Assembly (NCBI GenBank): GCA_937864975.1
Contig: CALMDI010000688.1
Location: 1-6,726 of the forward strand
Origin: an uncultured Chloroflexota bacterium
Lineage (GTDB): Bacteria > Chloroflexota > Anaerolineae > Aggregatilineales > Phototrophicaceae
Reading direction: 5' to 3'
DNA length: 6,726 nucleotides
This document shows, in pieces, positions 5,521-6,726 of the stretch. The position numbers were made by a program, and so were the translations under genes. The first letter of the stretch is position 1. Each line of letters starts with the position of its first letter. Below the pieces are notes generated by a model that saw nothing but the letters and a program-made list of their open reading frames with translations, ran no database searches and was not told the origin of the DNA.

Positions 5521-6456
5521 TTACGCCCCGTTGGGGCTGGCTTTGTCCTCGGTCGGCGCGGGGGCGGACTGGCGCATCGTGCCCAGGACCTGCTGCATCA
5601 AGGTCGTCATCTCCATCGGCAGGACGTACTTGGTAGACAGGCTCGACCCGATGCCTTCCAGCGTGTCCAGATATTGCAGCGCCATCGTCCGCGCATCCAG
5701 GTCGCGCGCCTCGGCATCAATCGACTGAAGCGCCGCCGCGAACCCCTGCGCTCGCAGTAACTGCGACTCCCGCTCGCCTTCCGCGCGCAAAATCGACCCC
5801 TGTTTTTCACCTTCAGCGCGGAGAATTGCCGCCTGCTTTTCACCTTCCGCGATGGCAATCGACGCTTCGCGCTCGCCGCTGGCGCGGGTCACAGTCGCCC
5901 GGCGCTCGCGCTCAGCGCTCATCTGCCGCGTCATCGCATCCTTGATTTCGCGCGGCGGCTCGATCTCGCGGATTTCGACGCGCGTGATCTTCAAGCCCCA
6001 GCGCTCGGTGATCTCGTCCAGCTTCACGCGCAGCACGTCGTTGATCTGCTCGCGCTTCGCCAGCACGTCGTCCAGATCGATGTCGCCGATGACCGCGCGC
6101 AGCGTCGTCGCCGCTACGTTGAGCGAAGCCCTCACTACGTCGTCCACCTGGATTACCGACAGCGCCGGATCGACCACGCGGAAGTACATCAAAAAGTCGA
6201 TGTCGATGGTCGTGTTATCTTTCGAGATCGCCGTCTGGCGCGGGATTTCGAGAAAGCGCTCGCGCGTATCCACTTTGATCGCCCGCTCGATGAAGGGGAT
6301 GATGAGCACCACGCCGGGTCCGCGCGTGCCGGTGTACCGACCGAGCGAGAAGACGACCAGCCGGTCATACTGCGTGATGATGCGAATGGACGTGAACAGG
6401 AGGTAGAGGACGAACAGGACGATCAGAATAATCAGGATGTGTCGGATGTTGTTCAC
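5521..6456 (-). CDS. Stomatin-like SPFH/Band 7 membrane protein
   Basis: This 311-residue protein has standard stomatin-like length. It starts at GTG 6456, with GAGGAG (complement of 6465-6470) eight bases upstream. A single hydrophobic segment (about 6-24, HILIILIVLFVLYLLFTSI) anchors it in the membrane. The SPFH domain follows (about 25-190) with family signatures: YDRLVVFSLGRYTGTRGPG, IPFIERAIKVDTRE, a TTIDIDFLMYFRVVDP strand pair, and GLKITRVEIREIEPPREI. The C-terminal arm is a coiled coil made of four 11-residue units (residues 192-235: ASGEREASIAI, AEGEKQAAILR, AEGEKQGSILR, AEGERESQLLR), followed by an alanine-rich helix. Such proteins form large membrane-associated oligomers involved in membrane-domain organisation and protein quality control, commonly with NfeD partners. 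The gene overlaps nfeD by a GTGA junction, so the two are translated together. Confidence 0.93.
   Translation of the reverse strand: MNNIRHILIILIVLFVLYLLFTSIRIITQYDRLVVFSLGRYTGTRGPGVVLIIPFIERAIKVDTRERFLEIPRQTAISKDNTTIDIDFLMYFRVVDPALSVIQVDDVVRASLNVAATTLRAVIGDIDLDDVLAKREQINDVLRVKLDEITERWGLKITRVEIREIEPPREIKDAMTRQMSAERERRATVTRASGEREASIAIAEGEKQAAILRAEGEKQGSILRAEGERESQLLRAQGFAAALQSIDAEARDLDARTMALQYLDTLEGIGSSLSTKYVLPMEMTTLMQQVLGTMRQSAPAPTEDKASPNGA
5752..5883 (-). repeat. Four 11-codon repeats encoding the SPFH coiled-coil arm
   Basis: Codons 192-235 of the SPFH gene form four consecutive 33-base units with consensus A-E-G-E-K-Q-x-x-I-L-R. The two middle units are nearly identical in protein, and TTTTTCACCTTC-type blocks recur in the DNA (+ strand reading). 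Eleven-residue periodicity fits a hendecad, slightly right-handed coiled coil, which is typical of stomatin and flotillin arms. Repeat-number variation between strains would be plausible. Confidence 0.75.
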
Positions 6457-6726
6457 GATTGAGTCTCCTCATAATCCTTATCGACGGGCGTGTTGCGCTC
6501 CTCGCGCTTGCGCTTGGAGGGTTCTACGACCAGCACCAAGCCTTCACGCCGCAGAACTTCGACTTCGTCGCCGGGTTCGAGCAGTCTGTCGCTGCGCGCC
6601 GACCACAACTCTCCCGCCGCCTGCACGGTGCCCGATGGGTCGAGCGCCTTGACGACCCGCCCCCGCGCGCCGACCAGCGTATCGTCGCTGCCGAGCGCCG
6701 GGAACGTCCGATGCCGTTCGAGGATG
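6453..6726 (-). CDS. NfeD family protein, C-terminal OB-fold domain (cut by window end)
   Basis: On the - strand the frame is open from the window edge (first full codon ending at 6725) to TGA at 6455-6453, giving the last 90 residues. It shows the NfeD soluble domain: LVGARGRVVKALDPSGTVQ, then GELWSARSD, then LLEPGDEVEVLRREGLVLVVEP. That is the G-x-V ... L-x-P-x-G-x-V ... GE-x-W-x-A-x-S ... G-x-x-V-x-V ... GL-x-L-x-V pattern of this five-stranded OB barrel. A charged tail (KRKREERNTPVDKDYEETQ) follows. The membrane segments expected upstream lie outside the window, so I cannot tell the long (protease-bearing) from the short form. Its stop overlaps the SPFH start as GTGA, and the SPFH ribosome site lies inside its last codons, which indicates tight translational coupling. 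NfeD is thought to bind its SPFH partner. Confidence 0.9.
   Translation of the reverse strand, partial: ILERHRTFPALGSDDTLVGARGRVVKALDPSGTVQAAGELWSARSDRLLEPGDEVEVLRREGLVLVVEPSKRKREERNTPVDKDYEETQS

Noticed and set aside
1..6726. CRISPR array, tRNA/rRNA genes, insertion sequence, phage genes or a defence-island gene cluster
   Set aside because: No regularly spaced repeats, cloverleaf sequence, transposase, integrase, nuclease or helicase motifs were seen. The gene set is ordinary chromosomal material apart from the DUF433 gene.

Overview
The window is a piece of a GC-rich bacterial chromosome. Hand counts of sample lines give about 63-75% GC in most genes. I read it as probably Chloroflexota (Anaerolineae-like). 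The reasons are the mix of short secreted proteins, the LysM protein with a Pro-rich linker and a C-terminal beta domain, the DUF433 protein, WSPDG-type propeller repeats and an NfeD/stomatin pair. This taxonomic call is inference from protein style; no marker gene is present. I see no tRNA, rRNA, CRISPR array, integrase or insertion sequence.

Layout. From 1 to 3557 the genes lie on the + strand. First come two tandem, overlapping GNAT acetyltransferase paralogues, the first cut by the window edge. Then come a secreted conserved protein of unknown function, an intergenic pair of perfect palindromes (1987-2030), a compact FAD-dependent oxidoreductase of the protoporphyrinogen/amine-oxidase fold, and an unrecognised 150-residue cytoplasmic protein preceded by an operator-like inverted repeat. 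Positions 3558-4059 form a lower-GC patch of about 46-52% (hand count). It holds its own TATAAT promoter and a DUF433 (antitoxin-like) gene whose true start appears to lie upstream of its first ATG. Next is a secreted protein with two LysM domains, closed by a strong intrinsic terminator (4841-4874), and then a short secreted beta-propeller-type gene broken by a frameshift near 5319.

The right end is on the - strand: an nfeD gene, cut by the window edge, overlaps a stomatin-like SPFH gene by a GTGA junction, forming the classic membrane-quality-control operon. This operon converges on the propeller remnant, and a palindrome at 5462-5483 probably terminates transcription from both sides.

Only two gene pairs show direct functional linkage: the GNAT pair and nfeD-SPFH. 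The rest looks like a run of independent short transcription units. I did not find convincing evidence of a new multi-gene system. The items most worth a second look are the DUF433 start region, the PPOX-like protein lacking most of the usual substrate domain, the twin palindromes, the frameshifted propeller gene, and the secreted protein family of unknown function.
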